DNA of 64,000 nucleotides, from positions 372,001 through 436,000 of the forward strand of contig JAMWZW010000001.1 in assembly GCA_024281995.1 (NCBI GenBank), in the 5' to 3' direction. The notes under the pieces are model-generated. The model was not told the DNA's origin, did not search any database, and saw only the letters and a program-made list of their open reading frames with translations. Below are positions 10,792-21,043 of the stretch, piece by piece (the stretch's first letter is position 1; every line of letters starts with the position of its first letter). Both the position numbers and the translations under genes were made by a program. This stretch comes from Nitrosomonas sp. (GTDB lineage: Bacteria; Pseudomonadota; Gammaproteobacteria; Burkholderiales; Nitrosomonadaceae).

Positions 10792-11421
10792 ATGATTGAT
10801 ATTGATAAGCTTATCATCGGTTTTGATAGCGGTTTGCGCACATTGTTGATACCAGCTCAGACTGCGAGACCAGTTCCAGGTAAAGAATTGCCAGAAGCCG
10901 AACTTACTGAAATGGAGAAACGGTTATCCTGTGCATTAATGCGGGTAAACCATGTGGGTGAAGTATGTGCGCAAGCCTTATATCAGGGGCAAGGGTTAAC
11001 AGCACGTAATGAGGTTGTCCAACAGGTACTTATGCAGGCCGCACGTGAAGAGACAGAACATTTGGCTTGGACAGAACGGCGTATCGCTGAACTTGGAGGG
11101 CGCAAAAGCTTACTTAATCCATTGTGGTACGGTGGTTCATTTGTTATTGGCGTTGTAGCAGGATTGTTAGGTGATAAATGGAATTTGGGTTTCCTTGCTG
11201 AAACAGAGCATCAAGTAGAAGCTCATTTGGCTAGTCACCTCCAACATTTACCAAATAATGATGAGAAAAGCCGAGCTATTGTGGCACAAATGAAGAGCGA
11301 CGAGGCTAACCATGCAACAATGGCATTATCATATGGCGGTGCAGAGCAACTGCCGCTGCCTGTAAAGGTTGCAATGAACCTCGGGTCGAAAGTTATGACA
11401 CGAACAGCTTATTGGGTTTGA
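10792..11421 (+). CDS. coq7: Coq7-type demethoxyubiquinone hydroxylase
   Basis: Di-iron hydroxylase for a late ubiquinone ring step (2-polyprenyl-3-methyl-6-methoxy-1,4-benzoquinone to the 5-hydroxy form), replacing UbiF in many proteobacteria. The 209-residue protein has the ferritin-like ligand set: [35 protein letters not shown] and SDEANHA, which give the Glu and His ligands in the E, ExxH, E, ExxH order. A hydrophobic stretch ([11 protein letters not shown]) suits monotopic membrane binding. It lies just upstream of the yqgE-pyrC' run, a neighbourhood seen in related betaproteobacteria. Confidence 0.94.
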   Translation: MIDIDKLIIGFDSGLRTLLIPAQTARPVPGKELPEAELTEMEKRLSCALMRVNHVGEVCAQALYQGQGLTARNEVVQQVLMQAAREETEHLAWTERRIAELGGRKSLLNPLWYGGSFVIGVVAGLLGDKWNLGFLAETEHQVEAHLASHLQHLPNNDEKSRAIVAQMKSDEANHATMALSYGGAEQLPLPVKVAMNLGSKVMTRTAYWV

Positions 11422-11498
11422 GTGAATGTTTTATTAACATTTAAAACGTTTAATTAGGAATCAAAAATGTCATGAGCAAATAGGGTATTAAGTTGGCA

Positions 11499-12059
11499 AT
11501 GAAAAATATTAATTTGACACACCATTTCTTGATTGCTATGCCAACATTAGTAGATTCTATATTTTCTAAAACCCTAACATATATTTGTGAACACAACGAA
11601 AATGGGGCTGTTGGCATCGTCATCAATCGTCCCACTGATCTAACTTTGGCTAGCCTATTAAAACAATTAGATATTCCGCAAACTGATTTTTTAACCAAAA
11701 CTACTCCAGTACTTTTTGGGGGGCCTGTACAAATGGATTGTGGTTTCGTATTGCATCATCCTGTGGGTAAGTGGCAATCAACACTCGCTGTAAATCGGGA
11801 AGTGGGTTTAACGACATCGTTAGATATACTGAAAGCTATTGCAAGTGCTGATGGACCACAGCAAGTGTTAATTGCACTTGGTTATGCGGGATGGGCAGCC
11901 GGTCAAATCGAACATGAATTAACCCAGAACGCATGGTTGACGGTGCCTGCATCTTCCGATGTAATATTCGATTTGCCATTGGAAGAAAGGCTTCCCGCAG
12001 CCATGCAATTACTTGGGATTAATGATGCTAATCTTTCCAACGAAATTGGACATGCGTGA
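11499..12059 (+). CDS. yqgE: YqgE/AlgH family protein (DUF179)
   Basis: Conserved protein of unknown biochemical role, usually encoded beside ruvX. The N-terminus [15 protein letters not shown], the motif [13 protein letters not shown] and the later [14 protein letters not shown] are family hallmarks. [15 protein letters not shown] follows. ATG 11499 is chosen over TTG 11493 because homologues begin with a short Met-polar lead followed by NLTNHFLIAMP. ruvX begins 12 bases after the stop, so the two are probably co-transcribed with pyrR, pyrB and pyrC'. Confidence 0.93.
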   Translation: MKNINLTHHFLIAMPTLVDSIFSKTLTYICEHNENGAVGIVINRPTDLTLASLLKQLDIPQTDFLTKTTPVLFGGPVQMDCGFVLHHPVGKWQSTLAVNREVGLTTSLDILKAIASADGPQQVLIALGYAGWAAGQIEHELTQNAWLTVPASSDVIFDLPLEERLPAAMQLLGINDANLSNEIGHA

Positions 12060-12071
12060 TTATTATTGTGA

Positions 12072-12557
12072 ATGACAGAAAATTTCATTGATGTACGCTC
12101 AAAGCATCAACTTCAAGAGCGACCTCCTCAAGGTACTGTATTAGCCTTTGATTTCGGTAAAAAACGCATTGGTGTGGCTATTGGCAATACGTTGTTAGGT
12201 GTAGCTCAACCTCTTGTTACCATTGATAATGAAGTAACGAAGCAGTGTTTCTCTGCAATTGCTCAATTAATTGAGACGTGGCAACCCGTTTTGTTTGTCG
12301 TGGGATTACCCTTGCATAGTGATGGAACTTCACACGAGCTAACACGCTTAAGTGAGCGCTTTGCGCGACGCTTGGTAGGGCGTTTTAACATCAAGGTAAT
12401 ATTGAAAGATGAACGTTATACCAGTCAAACAGCAAGCGCTACGTTACGTGAATCAGGTATCACCGGAAGGAAGCAAAAAGTTTGGCTAGATCAGATAGCT
12501 GCTCAACAAATACTACAATCATTTTTTGATGAACAATATGCAATTACCAGATGCTGA
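12072..12557 (+). CDS. ruvX: Holliday junction resolvase-like RuvX (YqgF)
   Basis: RNase H-fold nuclease family protein implicated in processing of the 5' end of pre-16S rRNA and in DNA resolution. Its 161 residues are slightly above the usual 140 because of a 20-residue lead before VLAFDFGKKRIGVAIG, which holds the first catalytic Asp. Further motifs are FVVGLPLHSDGT and DERYTSQTA. The 3' end overlaps the start of pyrR, indicating coupling. The yqgE-ruvX-pyrR-pyrB-pyrC' order is typical of beta- and gammaproteobacteria. Confidence 0.94.
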   Translation: MTENFIDVRSKHQLQERPPQGTVLAFDFGKKRIGVAIGNTLLGVAQPLVTIDNEVTKQCFSAIAQLIETWQPVLFVVGLPLHSDGTSHELTRLSERFARRLVGRFNIKVILKDERYTSQTASATLRESGITGRKQKVWLDQIAAQQILQSFFDEQYAITRC

Positions 12558-13044
12558 AATTCTATTCAAAGATCTTGCCAAGAAAATAAAAAATGACTGT
12601 GACAAAAATGTCGCACTTATTGGAATTCATACGGGAGGTGTATGGTTAGCTGAACGCTTGCACCAAGAGCTAGAGATCACGCAACCACTCGGTACATTAG
12701 ATGTTTCTTTTTATCGCGATGATTTCGAAAAAATAGGTTTGCATTCAGAAGTTAAGCGGTCGAACATACCTTTTGAAATAGAAGGAGCACATATCATTTT
12801 AGTTGATGATGTGCTTAATACTGGACGTACAATTCGCGCAGCAATTAATGAATTATTTGATTATGGCCGCCCCGCCAAAATTAGTTTGGCTACCCTGGTT
12901 GATCGAGGCGGTAGAGAATTACCAATTACTGCTCAATATACCGGTATAGAACTCACATTACCGGCAGATAAAATACTAGTTCTGAAACGTGAGAAAAGCG
13001 GTAAACTTAGTTTGGATTTGTATGATAAAAATCTTCCGGAATGA
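12529..13044 (+). CDS. pyrR: PyrR uracil phosphoribosyltransferase/attenuator homologue
   Basis: Type I phosphoribosyltransferase with the PRPP loop [19 protein letters not shown] and the N-terminal [13 protein letters not shown]. In Gram-positive bacteria PyrR binds pyr mRNA and attenuates transcription. In proteobacteria its regulatory role is less clear, and it may act as a UPRTase. No attenuator with anti-terminator hairpins was seen within the operon. Candidate starts are TTG 12526, ATG 12529 and ATG 12538, all inside ruvX, so exact initiation is uncertain. The last codon overlaps pyrB by four bases (ATGA). Confidence 0.92.
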   Translation: MNNMQLPDAEILFKDLAKKIKNDCDKNVALIGIHTGGVWLAERLHQELEITQPLGTLDVSFYRDDFEKIGLHSEVKRSNIPFEIEGAHIILVDDVLNTGRTIRAAINELFDYGRPAKISLATLVDRGGRELPITAQYTGIELTLPADKILVLKREKSGKLSLDLYDKNLPE

Positions 13045-14000
13045 TTAATAGAAATCCTCAGCTTGATGAAAATGGCATGTTGCAGCATTTGCTGACGACA
13101 GAAGGATTACCGACATCTATATTGTTACATATATTAGATACAGCCGAATCTTTCGTGGGTGTTACCGAACGCGATGTTAAGAAAATTCCATTATTACGTG
13201 GAAAATCGATATTTAACCTTTTTTTCGAACCCAGTACGCGAACACGAACAACCTTTGAAATTGCGGCCAAGCGATTGTCGGCGGATGTTATTAATCTAAA
13301 TATTGCAGTTTCTGCCCAATCGAAAGGTGAAACATTATTGGATACAGTTGATAATCTTTCAGCCATGAATGCAGATATGTTTGTTGTGCGGCATTCACAA
13401 AGCGGGGCTGCGCATTTAATCGCGAATCATGTTCGTTCGGATGTTCATGTAATAAATGCCGGGGATGGCAGTCACGCGCATCCAACCCAAGCTTTGCTGG
13501 ATATGTTTACGATTCGGCATTACAAGAAAGATTTTCGTAATTTAAGTGTTGCAATTATTGGTGACATTTTGCATTCTCGAGTCGCGCGTTCTCAGATACA
13601 TGCATTAACTACTTTAGGAGTACCCGAAGTGCGTGTAATTGCACCCAAAACTTTACTACCAAAAATGGTAGAACGCTTAGGTGTACACGTATATCATGAT
13701 ATGACAAAAGGGCTGAAAAATATTGATGTGCTAATGATGCTGCGGTTACAAAATGAACGTATGCAGGGCGCAAATTTACCCAGTGCAGAGGAGTATTTTA
13801 AATATTATGGACTTACTTCTGAAAAATTGTCGCTTGCACGACGTAATGCAATCGTTATGCACCCCGGACCGATGAATCGTGGCGTAGAAATTGATTCCGC
13901 TGTTGCGGATGGTAAACAGTCGGTGATTTTACCCCAAGTTACCTTTGGTATAGCCGTACGTATGGCTGTAATGTCTATTCTTGCAGGTAATCAAGTTTGA
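13041..14000 (+). CDS. pyrB: Aspartate carbamoyltransferase catalytic chain
   Basis: Second step of de novo pyrimidine synthesis: carbamoyl phosphate plus aspartate to carbamoyl-aspartate. The 319-residue protein carries the carbamoyl-phosphate motif [12 protein letters not shown], the HPTQALLDM segment and the aspartate-domain motif MHPGPMNRG. It starts in a four-base overlap with pyrR and is followed 10 bases later by pyrC', a dihydroorotase homologue lacking metal ligands. This is the class A (Pseudomonas-type) arrangement, where PyrB needs the PyrC' scaffold, so no pyrI-type regulatory chain is expected. Confidence 0.97.
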   Translation: MINRNPQLDENGMLQHLLTTEGLPTSILLHILDTAESFVGVTERDVKKIPLLRGKSIFNLFFEPSTRTRTTFEIAAKRLSADVINLNIAVSAQSKGETLLDTVDNLSAMNADMFVVRHSQSGAAHLIANHVRSDVHVINAGDGSHAHPTQALLDMFTIRHYKKDFRNLSVAIIGDILHSRVARSQIHALTTLGVPEVRVIAPKTLLPKMVERLGVHVYHDMTKGLKNIDVLMMLRLQNERMQGANLPSAEEYFKYYGLTSEKLSLARRNAIVMHPGPMNRGVEIDSAVADGKQSVILPQVTFGIAVRMAVMSILAGNQV

Positions 14001-14010
14001 GGCCTTCAAT

Positions 14011-15285
14011 ATGAAGATTCATATTAGAAATGGCCGGATAATTGATGCAAAGCAAGGCATAGATGCTATTCAGGATATTTTTATTGCAAAAGGTAAAATA
14101 GTTGCAATAGGGAGAGCTCCTGATGATTTCCAGGCCAGTCGTGTCATTGATGCGGATTCATTAATTGTGTGTCCAGGGTTGGTTGATTTGTCCGTGCGTT
14201 TGCGCGAACCTGGGTTTGAATATAAGGCGACACTTGAATCAGAAATGGATGCTGTTGTCGCAGGTGGCGTAACTAGTATTGCATGCCCCCCTGATACGGA
14301 TCCACCTCTCGATGAGCCTGGCTTAGTAGAAATGTTGAAGCATCGTGCCAAGAGCCTAAATTTGGCCCATGTTTACCCCATTGGCGCACTTACACAGGGA
14401 TTGAAAGGTGAGCGCTTAACAGAAATGGCAGAATTAAACGATGCAGGGTGTGTTGTGTTTGGCCAACCGGATGGGCTGCTGCCTAACTTACGGGTGTTAA
14501 TACAGGCTATGCGATATGCTTCTACATTTGGTTTTGGCGTGTGGTTGCGTCCTCAAGAAATCAGTTTGACCAGTGATGGTGTGGCGCACGATGGAGAAGT
14601 AGCAACCCGGCTTGGTTTGCCCGTAGTGCCAGTATGTGCGGAAACAGTTGCGTTATCGAGTATTATTCTGTTGGCAAAAGAAACAGGTGTTAAGGTACAT
14701 ATCTGTCGGGTTTCAAGTGCAGAAGGTTTAACGATGATTCGTTCCGCCAAACAACAGGGACTAGCGATTACCTGTGACGTGACGATTAATCATTTGCATT
14801 TGTCGGATATGGATATTGGTTTCTTCGATTCTAATTGCCATCTGATGCCGCCATTACGTAGTTCCAGTGACCGCGATGCTTTGCGCAATAGTTTTACAGA
14901 TGGAATTATTGATGCAATCTGCTCAGATCATACACCGGTAGACGAAGATGCTAAATTGTTGCCATTCGGTCAATCCGAGGCTGGTGCTACCGGAGTTGAG
15001 TTATTACTGCCACTAACATTGAAATGGGGCATGGAAATGCAACTGCCTTTGCTGAAAGTTTTGGCTAAGATTACATCAAGTCCAGCTGAAATATTGGGGA
15101 TTGATGCAGGACATTTATCAATTGGTAGTGCTGCGGATATGTGTATTTTCGATCCTGATTATTATTGGAAAGTGACACCATCGTCCATTCTTAGTCAAGG
15201 CAAAAATACTCCTTTCTTAGGTATGGAGTTACCTGGTAAGGTCAAATATACCTTAGTGAATGGTCATGTCGTTTATGAGCATTGA
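14011..15285 (+). CDS. pyrC': Dihydroorotase homologue PyrC', probably catalytically inactive
   Basis: Amidohydrolase-fold protein of 424 residues. In active type I dihydroorotases the N-terminal motif is DxHxHxREPG. Here it is DLSVRLREPG (residues 59-68), so both metal-binding histidines are replaced by Ser61 and Arg63. The usual histidine in the middle strand is also unclear (WLRPQEISL), although HICRVSS and CSDHTP persist. In Pseudomonas such PyrC' chains form a dodecameric complex with PyrB and act structurally. ATG 14011, with TTGAGG upstream, is preferred to the in-frame TTG at 13981, which lies inside pyrB. A true PyrC must lie elsewhere in the genome. Confidence 0.9.
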   Translation: MKIHIRNGRIIDAKQGIDAIQDIFIAKGKIVAIGRAPDDFQASRVIDADSLIVCPGLVDLSVRLREPGFEYKATLESEMDAVVAGGVTSIACPPDTDPPLDEPGLVEMLKHRAKSLNLAHVYPIGALTQGLKGERLTEMAELNDAGCVVFGQPDGLLPNLRVLIQAMRYASTFGFGVWLRPQEISLTSDGVAHDGEVATRLGLPVVPVCAETVALSSIILLAKETGVKVHICRVSSAEGLTMIRSAKQQGLAITCDVTINHLHLSDMDIGFFDSNCHLMPPLRSSSDRDALRNSFTDGIIDAICSDHTPVDEDAKLLPFGQSEAGATGVELLLPLTLKWGMEMQLPLLKVLAKITSSPAEILGIDAGHLSIGSAADMCIFDPDYYWKVTPSSILSQGKNTPFLGMELPGKVKYTLVNGHVVYEH

Positions 15286-15355
15286 ATCTCTTCAGTATTG
15301 ATTCATTATTTTGTAACAAGTATCACACTGTTTTTAATTTGTAATTTGGAGCACC

Positions 15356-17446
15356 ATGTCAAATCCGTTACTTGATTTTTCCAGTTTACCTCGTTTTGCA
15401 GAAATTAAGAATGAGCATATTAAACCCGCAGTTGAGGCACTATTGAAAGAAAATCGCGCCGCTATCGAAAAAGCGCGTGCTGATGATGTTATACCTACCT
15501 GGGAGACTTTTGTGCAGCCTATGGTTGACGCTAATGAGCGTCTGTCACGAGCCTGGGGGCAAATTTCTCATCTGAATGCGGTTATGAATAACCCGGAATT
15601 AAGAGAAATTTATAATGAAAATCTGCCGCTGATTACTCAATTTTATGCAGAATTGACGCAAGATTTAGTGTTATATGAAAAATTTAAACAATTGAAGGCA
15701 AGTGCGGAATTTAATCGTTTGAATTCGTCACGAAAGAAAATTATTGAAAATGAACTGCGGGATTTTCGTCTCGGCGGAGCAGAATTACCATCTGACAAAA
15801 AAAAACGATTTTTACAAATCCAGGAAGAGCTATCGAAGTTATCTTCTAAATTTAATGACAACTTATTGGATGCGACAAATGCTTATTCATTACTCGTTGA
15901 AAATGAGGAAACGCTCGCTGGTATTCCGGCCGATGTGCTTCAGACAGCCAAAAAATTAGCCGAGACAGAGTCAAAAACAGGTTGGAAATTTACTTTGCAT
16001 ATGCCATCGTATCTCCCGGTGATGCAATATGCTGATAACCGTGATCTTCGTGAGAAGATGTATCGTGCTTATGTCACACGCGCTAGTGAATTCGATACCC
16101 ACACCGGAGTGGATAAAGATAATATGCCACTCATTAACCAAATATTGGAATTACGCTTGGAAGAAGCAAGGATACTGGATTATAAGAATTATGCTGAAGT
16201 TTCTCTGGCAACAAAAATGGCGACTTCTCCACAACAAATTTTGGATTTTCTTAGAAAATTAGCTGCCAGAGCCAAACCATACGCTGAACAGGATTTGCTT
16301 GCATTACAACAGTTTGCGGTGGAAAAGTTGAATATAACAAAACTAGAAGCTTGGGATTTGTCGTATGTCAGTGAGAAATTGCGTCAAGAACGTTACGCTT
16401 TTTCTGATCAGGAAGTGAAGCAATACTTTCCTGAAGACAAGGTACTGAATGGTATGTTCAAATTAGTGGAAAAGCTATATGGTATTCGTATTACTGCCGC
16501 AACTACTTCACGCAATATTCAATGCTGGCATCCCGATGTAAAGTTTTTTGATATACATAATGCAAACGGTCAATTAATCGGCCAGTTTTACCTTGATCTC
16601 TATGCACGTCCTACGAAACGCGGAGGAGCCTGGATGGATGATGCGATTACAAGGCGGCGAATTGATGCCAAAGACACCACTAGTCATATACAAATACCGG
16701 TTGCTTATCTCACTTGCAATTTTTCAGCACCGGTCACTATTAATCATCAGGTTCGCCCCGCTTTATTTACTCACAACGAGGTAATTGTTTTATTTCATGA
16801 ATTTGGGCATGGACTCCACCATTTATTGACACAAGTAGAAGATCTGGGTGTTTCTGGCATTAATGGCGTTGAATGGGATGCCGTAGAGTTGCCCAGCCAG
16901 TTTATGGAAAATTTCTGTTGGGAATGGGAAGTACTGATAAGCATGACGCAGCATATTGATACAAAAGAACCATTACCTAGAATATTATTTGATAAGATGT
17001 TAAAAGCTAAGAATTTTCAAAGTGGATTGCAAATGCTGCGTCAGATTGAATTTGCTCTTTTTGACATGCATGTACATTTTGATTTTAAACCGAATGGTGA
17101 TAAGACTGTACTACAGCTTCTCGATGAAATTCGTAGTGAGGTCGCTGTGATTATCCCCCCTGACTTTAATCGCTTCCCTAATAGCTTTGCGCATATTTTT
17201 GCTGGAGGTTATGCAGCTGGGTATTACAGTTATAAATGGGCAGAAGTACTTTCGGCCGATGCCTACAGTTTGTTTGAAGAAACTGCCTCAAATGGTGTGA
17301 TCAACGAAACTACAGGCATGCATTTTTTGGAAGAAATTTTAGCTGTGGGGGGTAGTCGTTCAGCGCTTGAATCGTTTATTGCATTTCGTGGTCGTGAACC
17401 CGAATTGGATGCATTATTGCGCCATAATGGAATGGAGACGGCTTGA
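15356..17446 (+). CDS. prlC: Oligopeptidase A (M3 metallopeptidase)
   Basis: Zinc peptidase that degrades cytoplasmic oligopeptides, including cleaved signal peptides. The 696-residue length matches E. coli PrlC. The zinc motif is VLFHEFGHGLHHLL (HExxH near residue 480), and the third ligand lies in the later segment INGVEWDAVELPSQFMEN. A GYAAGYYSYKWAEVLSADA block near the C-terminus is also family-typical. The start ATG 15356 follows TTTGGAGCACC, a fair ribosome-binding site. It stands as a single-gene unit. Confidence 0.96.
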   Translation: MSNPLLDFSSLPRFAEIKNEHIKPAVEALLKENRAAIEKARADDVIPTWETFVQPMVDANERLSRAWGQISHLNAVMNNPELREIYNENLPLITQFYAELTQDLVLYEKFKQLKASAEFNRLNSSRKKIIENELRDFRLGGAELPSDKKKRFLQIQEELSKLSSKFNDNLLDATNAYSLLVENEETLAGIPADVLQTAKKLAETESKTGWKFTLHMPSYLPVMQYADNRDLREKMYRAYVTRASEFDTHTGVDKDNMPLINQILELRLEEARILDYKNYAEVSLATKMATSPQQILDFLRKLAARAKPYAEQDLLALQQFAVEKLNITKLEAWDLSYVSEKLRQERYAFSDQEVKQYFPEDKVLNGMFKLVEKLYGIRITAATTSRNIQCWHPDVKFFDIHNANGQLIGQFYLDLYARPTKRGGAWMDDAITRRRIDAKDTTSHIQIPVAYLTCNFSAPVTINHQVRPALFTHNEVIVLFHEFGHGLHHLLTQVEDLGVSGINGVEWDAVELPSQFMENFCWEWEVLISMTQHIDTKEPLPRILFDKMLKAKNFQSGLQMLRQIEFALFDMHVHFDFKPNGDKTVLQLLDEIRSEVAVIIPPDFNRFPNSFAHIFAGGYAAGYYSYKWAEVLSADAYSLFEETASNGVINETTGMHFLEEILAVGGSRSALESFIAFRGREPELDALLRHNGMETA

Positions 17447-17638
17447 TTGCATAATCGATACTATTTTCAACACGATGACTTTCTTGTTGGAGTGTTTTTT
17501 CTGTATATTGGGTATGAGAAAACATTAATGATGGTAATTAGCGTAAACGGAATAACTACAATATTATGTGTAAGATGTATTGAACCTATCTTGCAAATGT
17601 GGCAAGATCCATCGAATTTTTAATGAGTTAAATAAAGA

Positions 17639-18421
17639 ATGAATAACATTATCCGCTCAAAATTAATTGCTGTTTTAATATGTGGTTTATTATTAAGTGG
17701 TTGCGCTTCAACGGGTACTAATATCCAGAAACTAAATAATAATGGTCCTTATGATCCTCTGGAATCCATGAATCGCGCTGTTTTTAATTTTAATGAAATG
17801 TTCGATAACCATGTATTTGAGCCGGTTGCCAAAGGCTATAAGAAAGTTATGCCGGATCCACTTGAATTAGTAGTAGGTAACTTTTTTTCAAACCTTAATG
17901 ATGTGGTTGTACTGACCAACTCTGTTTTGCAATTAAATTATGAGAGTGCGCTGGCTAGTAGTGCACGGATATTGGTTAATACTACGTTTGGTGTATTTGG
18001 CTTGATTGATATCGCAAGCGATATCAGCGCAGCAAGTGATGTTAATCTTAACAAACGTAATGAAGATTTCGGCCAAACACTAGGACGTTATGGCGTCGGA
18101 AACGGGCCATATATCGTATTGCCTTTCTTGGGGCCCAGTACGTTACGTGATACTTTCGGAATTGCTGTCGACAGCTTCTTTATGGATCCCGTTACACAAG
18201 GCGTAACAGGAGTTTTTATGAAAAATGTTGATTATCTTAATTCAGTGGCTTTACGTCTACCTGTTGCAACCGCGAGAACTATCAATGCTCGTGCTCAATT
18301 TCTTGAGGTGGAAAAAACTCTGGATGAAGCAGCACTTGATAAATATGAATTTATGCGTGATGCCTATTTGCAGAGACGTACCAGTTTAGTAAATAACACC
18401 GATACTCCAGAAACTAAATAA
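17639..18421 (+). CDS. mlaA: MlaA (VacJ) outer-membrane lipoprotein
   Basis: Outer-membrane component of the Mla retrograde phospholipid transport pathway. A lipoprotein signal peptide ends in the lipobox LLSGC (Cys at residue 22). The mature protein starts with the family pattern YDPLESMNRAVFNFNEMFD. VLTNSVLQLNYESALASSARILVN follows, written here in part, with GPYIVLPFLGPSTLRDTFG further on. The length of 260 residues is normal. The mlaBCDEF genes are not in the window. It is flanked by noncoding stretches of 190 and 370 bases. Confidence 0.95.
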   Translation: MNNIIRSKLIAVLICGLLLSGCASTGTNIQKLNNNGPYDPLESMNRAVFNFNEMFDNHVFEPVAKGYKKVMPDPLELVVGNFFSNLNDVVVLTNSVLQLNYESALASSARILVNTTFGVFGLIDIASDISAASDVNLNKRNEDFGQTLGRYGVGNGPYIVLPFLGPSTLRDTFGIAVDSFFMDPVTQGVTGVFMKNVDYLNSVALRLPVATARTINARAQFLEVEKTLDEAALDKYEFMRDAYLQRRTSLVNNTDTPETK

Positions 18422-18791
18422 CCAAAATAAAGAGGATATACATTAATCTTCCAGCATATTGCGGAACCGTCAATTTCTATTGATGATAGGAATACAATGA
18501 ATATGTTTTGGAAGATTAATTTGCTGGACACTCTATATCTTCTTATCTTTTTCGAATAAGCGTTACTTAGTTCAGTCTTTTCGTTAACTACAAATGAATG
18601 CATTGCTCAGTGGTTCCTTCTGAATCAATATGCCTATTTCATTAATTCCAAATAGAATAAATAACATACAACAAGTAATCCAAGCGATAAAATTAAAGTG
18701 GGTATGTACTGATAAGGCGTTGGTTTCGCAAATCGAATTGTCCTTGCGCAAGATAAATAGCACATACATTGAAGTAATGAGGATATGAGTA
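18422..18791. other. Intergenic region of 370 bases with one inverted repeat
   Basis: No gene supported on either strand. It contains the 12-base inverted repeat listed separately. The remainder is AT-rich and presumably carries the promoter of the downstream flavoprotein gene. Confidence 0.45.
18442..18520. repeat. 79-base segment bounded by 12-base perfect inverted repeats
   Basis: ATTAATCTTCCA at 18442-18453 is repeated in reverse complement at 18509-18520 (TGGAAGATTAAT), enclosing 55 bases. It begins 20 bases after the mlaA stop. It could be a long-armed transcription terminator-like structure or a small MITE-like insertion. The right arm has no T-run and no flanking target duplication was obvious. 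Confidence 0.5.
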
Positions 18792-19943
18792 ATGAATAAT
18801 CAAGTAGTTATTGTGGGTAGTGGCTTGGCTGGGTATGCTGTGGCTCGTGAACTACGGAAACTAGATAAAGAAATCCCGATTATGATGTTGTCTGCAGATC
18901 ATGGCGGTTTTTATTCTAAACCAATGCTGTCTAATGCTTTATCATTGGGAAAAACTCCTGCATCGCTTATAAATAGTGACGCAACACAGATGGCATCGCA
19001 ATTGAAAATTTCTATTCGTCCTTATTGCCGCGTTATCACAATTGATCAATCCCGAAATACATTAACGCTGACAAATGGAGAAGAGATTTCCTATGCGCAA
19101 CTGGTTCTAGCATTAGGCGCCGATCAAGTGCGACTGCCATTACAAGGTAATGGCGTGGCGGAAGTATTAACTATTAACGATGTCGATGACTATCGAATTT
19201 TTCGTGATGCCTTACAGGGTAACAGAAAAGTAAGTATCATCGGCGCGGGTTTAATCGGTTGCGAATTTGCAAATGATTTAGCGTCTGCGGGATATCATGT
19301 CGAAGTTATTGATATTAGCCCCCAACCTCTGGGAAGACTTTTACCCCCGGAAGCAGGTGTATTTATTAGACAAAGACTGCAAGCAGTTGGTGTGACTTTT
19401 CACCTCAATACTACAGTTCAAGCAATTGATCAGGTTGAAAAAAAAATTCGCTTAGCATTAACCAGCAGTGAGTTAATCGAATCCGATTTAGTGCTTTCTT
19501 CAATCGGGTTACGTCCTCGAACCCAGCTTGCAGATGCTGCTAGTATTCCAATCAATCGCGGCATTGTAGTCAATCGTTTTTTACAGACAAAATTTCCGAA
19601 TATCTTTGCTTTGGGTGATTGCGCAGAGGTTGATGGCCATGTTCTTCCCTTCGTGATGCCAATTATGCATGCTGGTCGGGCTTTAGCTGCAACACTTGCG
19701 GGTACTCCTACACAGGTTCACTATCCGGCAATGCCAGTAGTAATTAAGACGCCGGCATGTCCAACAGTGGTTTCACCTCCCGATTTTAGCGTAAAGGGAG
19801 AATGGCATGTTGAAGCTGATGAAAACGGAGTAAAGGCGCTTTATCGGGATGATGCCGATAACTTGCTTGGTTTTGCGTTATTAGGTGAAGCGATAAAAGA
19901 GAAAAACGATCTTACACCCAAGCTTCCTGCTGTGTTACCGTAG
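18792..19943 (+). CDS. Rubredoxin-NAD(+) reductase-like FAD oxidoreductase
   Basis: A 383-residue flavoprotein of the pyridine nucleotide-disulfide superfamily. The FAD dinucleotide fold is VVIVGSGLAGYAVARELRKL at the N-terminus. FYSKPMLSNALS matches the rubredoxin reductase/AlkT/NorW subgroup, the NAD fold is VSIIGAGLIGCEFANDL (about residue 146), and the FAD-ribityl motif is IFALGDCAEVDG (about residue 273). There is no redox-active CxxxxC. No rubredoxin gene lies in the window, so the electron acceptor is unproven. It stands alone ahead of yciB. Confidence 0.85.
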   Translation: MNNQVVIVGSGLAGYAVARELRKLDKEIPIMMLSADHGGFYSKPMLSNALSLGKTPASLINSDATQMASQLKISIRPYCRVITIDQSRNTLTLTNGEEISYAQLVLALGADQVRLPLQGNGVAEVLTINDVDDYRIFRDALQGNRKVSIIGAGLIGCEFANDLASAGYHVEVIDISPQPLGRLLPPEAGVFIRQRLQAVGVTFHLNTTVQAIDQVEKKIRLALTSSELIESDLVLSSIGLRPRTQLADAASIPINRGIVVNRFLQTKFPNIFALGDCAEVDGHVLPFVMPIMHAGRALAATLAGTPTQVHYPAMPVVIKTPACPTVVSPPDFSVKGEWHVEADENGVKALYRDDADNLLGFALLGEAIKEKNDLTPKLPAVLP

Positions 19944-20003
19944 GATTGCTGTGTATATTGTTTTATAGCGAATGCAAGTATTGATACCAGGTATTTTGTA
20001 ACA

Positions 20004-20594
20004 ATGAAATTTTTATTTGATCTTTTGCCAGTAATTTTGTTTTTCGTCGCTTTTAAAGCTTACGATATTTTTATTGCAACTGCAGTTGCAATTGCTGCAG
20101 CGATTGTACAAATTTGCTGGCTCTGGGTACGATACCGCCAAGTGGAAAAGATGATGTGGTTAAATTTAGCCATTATTATTATATTTGGTGGTGCTACCTT
20201 ATTATCTCAGGATGAAACATTTATCAAATGGAAGCCTACTGTACTGTATTGGTTGATTGCAACTGTTTTATTGTTGTCCAATCAAATTCTTAGAAAAAAT
20301 TTGATTCAAGCAATGTTAGAGAAGCAGATGACAGTTCCAGTAATAATTTGGAATAAACTGAATTTGAGCTGGATAGTTTTTTTCCTATCAATGGGCTGCA
20401 TCAATCTTTATGTTGCGTTTAATTTCTCAGTAGATACTTGGGTTACTTTTAAATTATTTGGAGCTACTGGATTGATGCTGGCTTTTATTGTTGTGCAAGT
20501 AATGATGCTAGGAAAATATTTAAAGGATGATGCTCAAGTGTTAGTAGTTAGTAAGCAAGATGATCCTGCTGACAAAGGGACGAGTAAAGATTAA
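20004..20594 (+). CDS. yciB: Septation protein A / inner membrane protein YciB
   Basis: A 196-residue membrane protein with five to six helices, family IspZ/YciB, linked to cell envelope integrity and septation. The start [20 protein letters not shown] is almost diagnostic, followed by [15 protein letters not shown] and the conserved [14 protein letters not shown]. Its stop overlaps the start of yciI (TAATG). The yciB-yciI-parvulin order is common in betaproteobacteria, where a bolA gene often sits between the last two; here it is missing. Confidence 0.95.
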   Translation: MKFLFDLLPVILFFVAFKAYDIFIATAVAIAAAIVQICWLWVRYRQVEKMMWLNLAIIIIFGGATLLSQDETFIKWKPTVLYWLIATVLLLSNQILRKNLIQAMLEKQMTVPVIIWNKLNLSWIVFFLSMGCINLYVAFNFSVDTWVTFKLFGATGLMLAFIVVQVMMLGKYLKDDAQVLVVSKQDDPADKGTSKD

Positions 20595-20899
20595 TGATGT
20601 TATATGTAATTAATGGCGAAGATGTTCCTGATAGCCTGGAGAAAAGAATGGCTGCTCGTCCAGAGCATTTGAAAAGAATTCAAGCGCTGCAAGAGGAAGG
20701 GCGTTTAGTCTTGGCTGGACCCTATCCAGCGATAGACAGCCAGGATCCTGGTACGGCTGGTTTTTCCGGCAGTCTGATTGTTGCTGAGTTTGATTCTTTG
20801 CAGGCTGCACAAGCGTGGGCTGATGCTGATCCCTATGTTAGTTCAGGTATTTATCAGAAAGTCACCGTCAAGCCATTTAAAAAGGTACTGCCGGCATAA
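20594..20899 (+). CDS. yciI: YciI-like protein
   Basis: A 101-residue alpha-beta barrel protein of the YciI family (muconolactone isomerase-like fold). [18 protein letters not shown] and [16 protein letters not shown] hold the family's central and C-terminal motifs. A putative catalytic His-Asp pair in YciI proteins corresponds to residues in [11 protein letters not shown] and WADADPY. The reaction is unknown. It is translationally coupled to yciB by the stop-start overlap at 20592-20596. Confidence 0.92.
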   Translation: MMLYVINGEDVPDSLEKRMAARPEHLKRIQALQEEGRLVLAGPYPAIDSQDPGTAGFSGSLIVAEFDSLQAAQAWADADPYVSSGIYQKVTVKPFKKVLPA

Positions 20900-21043
20900 C
20901 AATCAGATATATCAAGTAATGTTTCAAAGTAAGTGATATTATGCAAAGATACACGTCAGCCAAGTTAAGGCGTATACTTTCTGTCAGCAAAAAATATTTT
21001 TAGTCAAAATAAACTTTATCCAAATCACAAAAAAGGAAATTCC

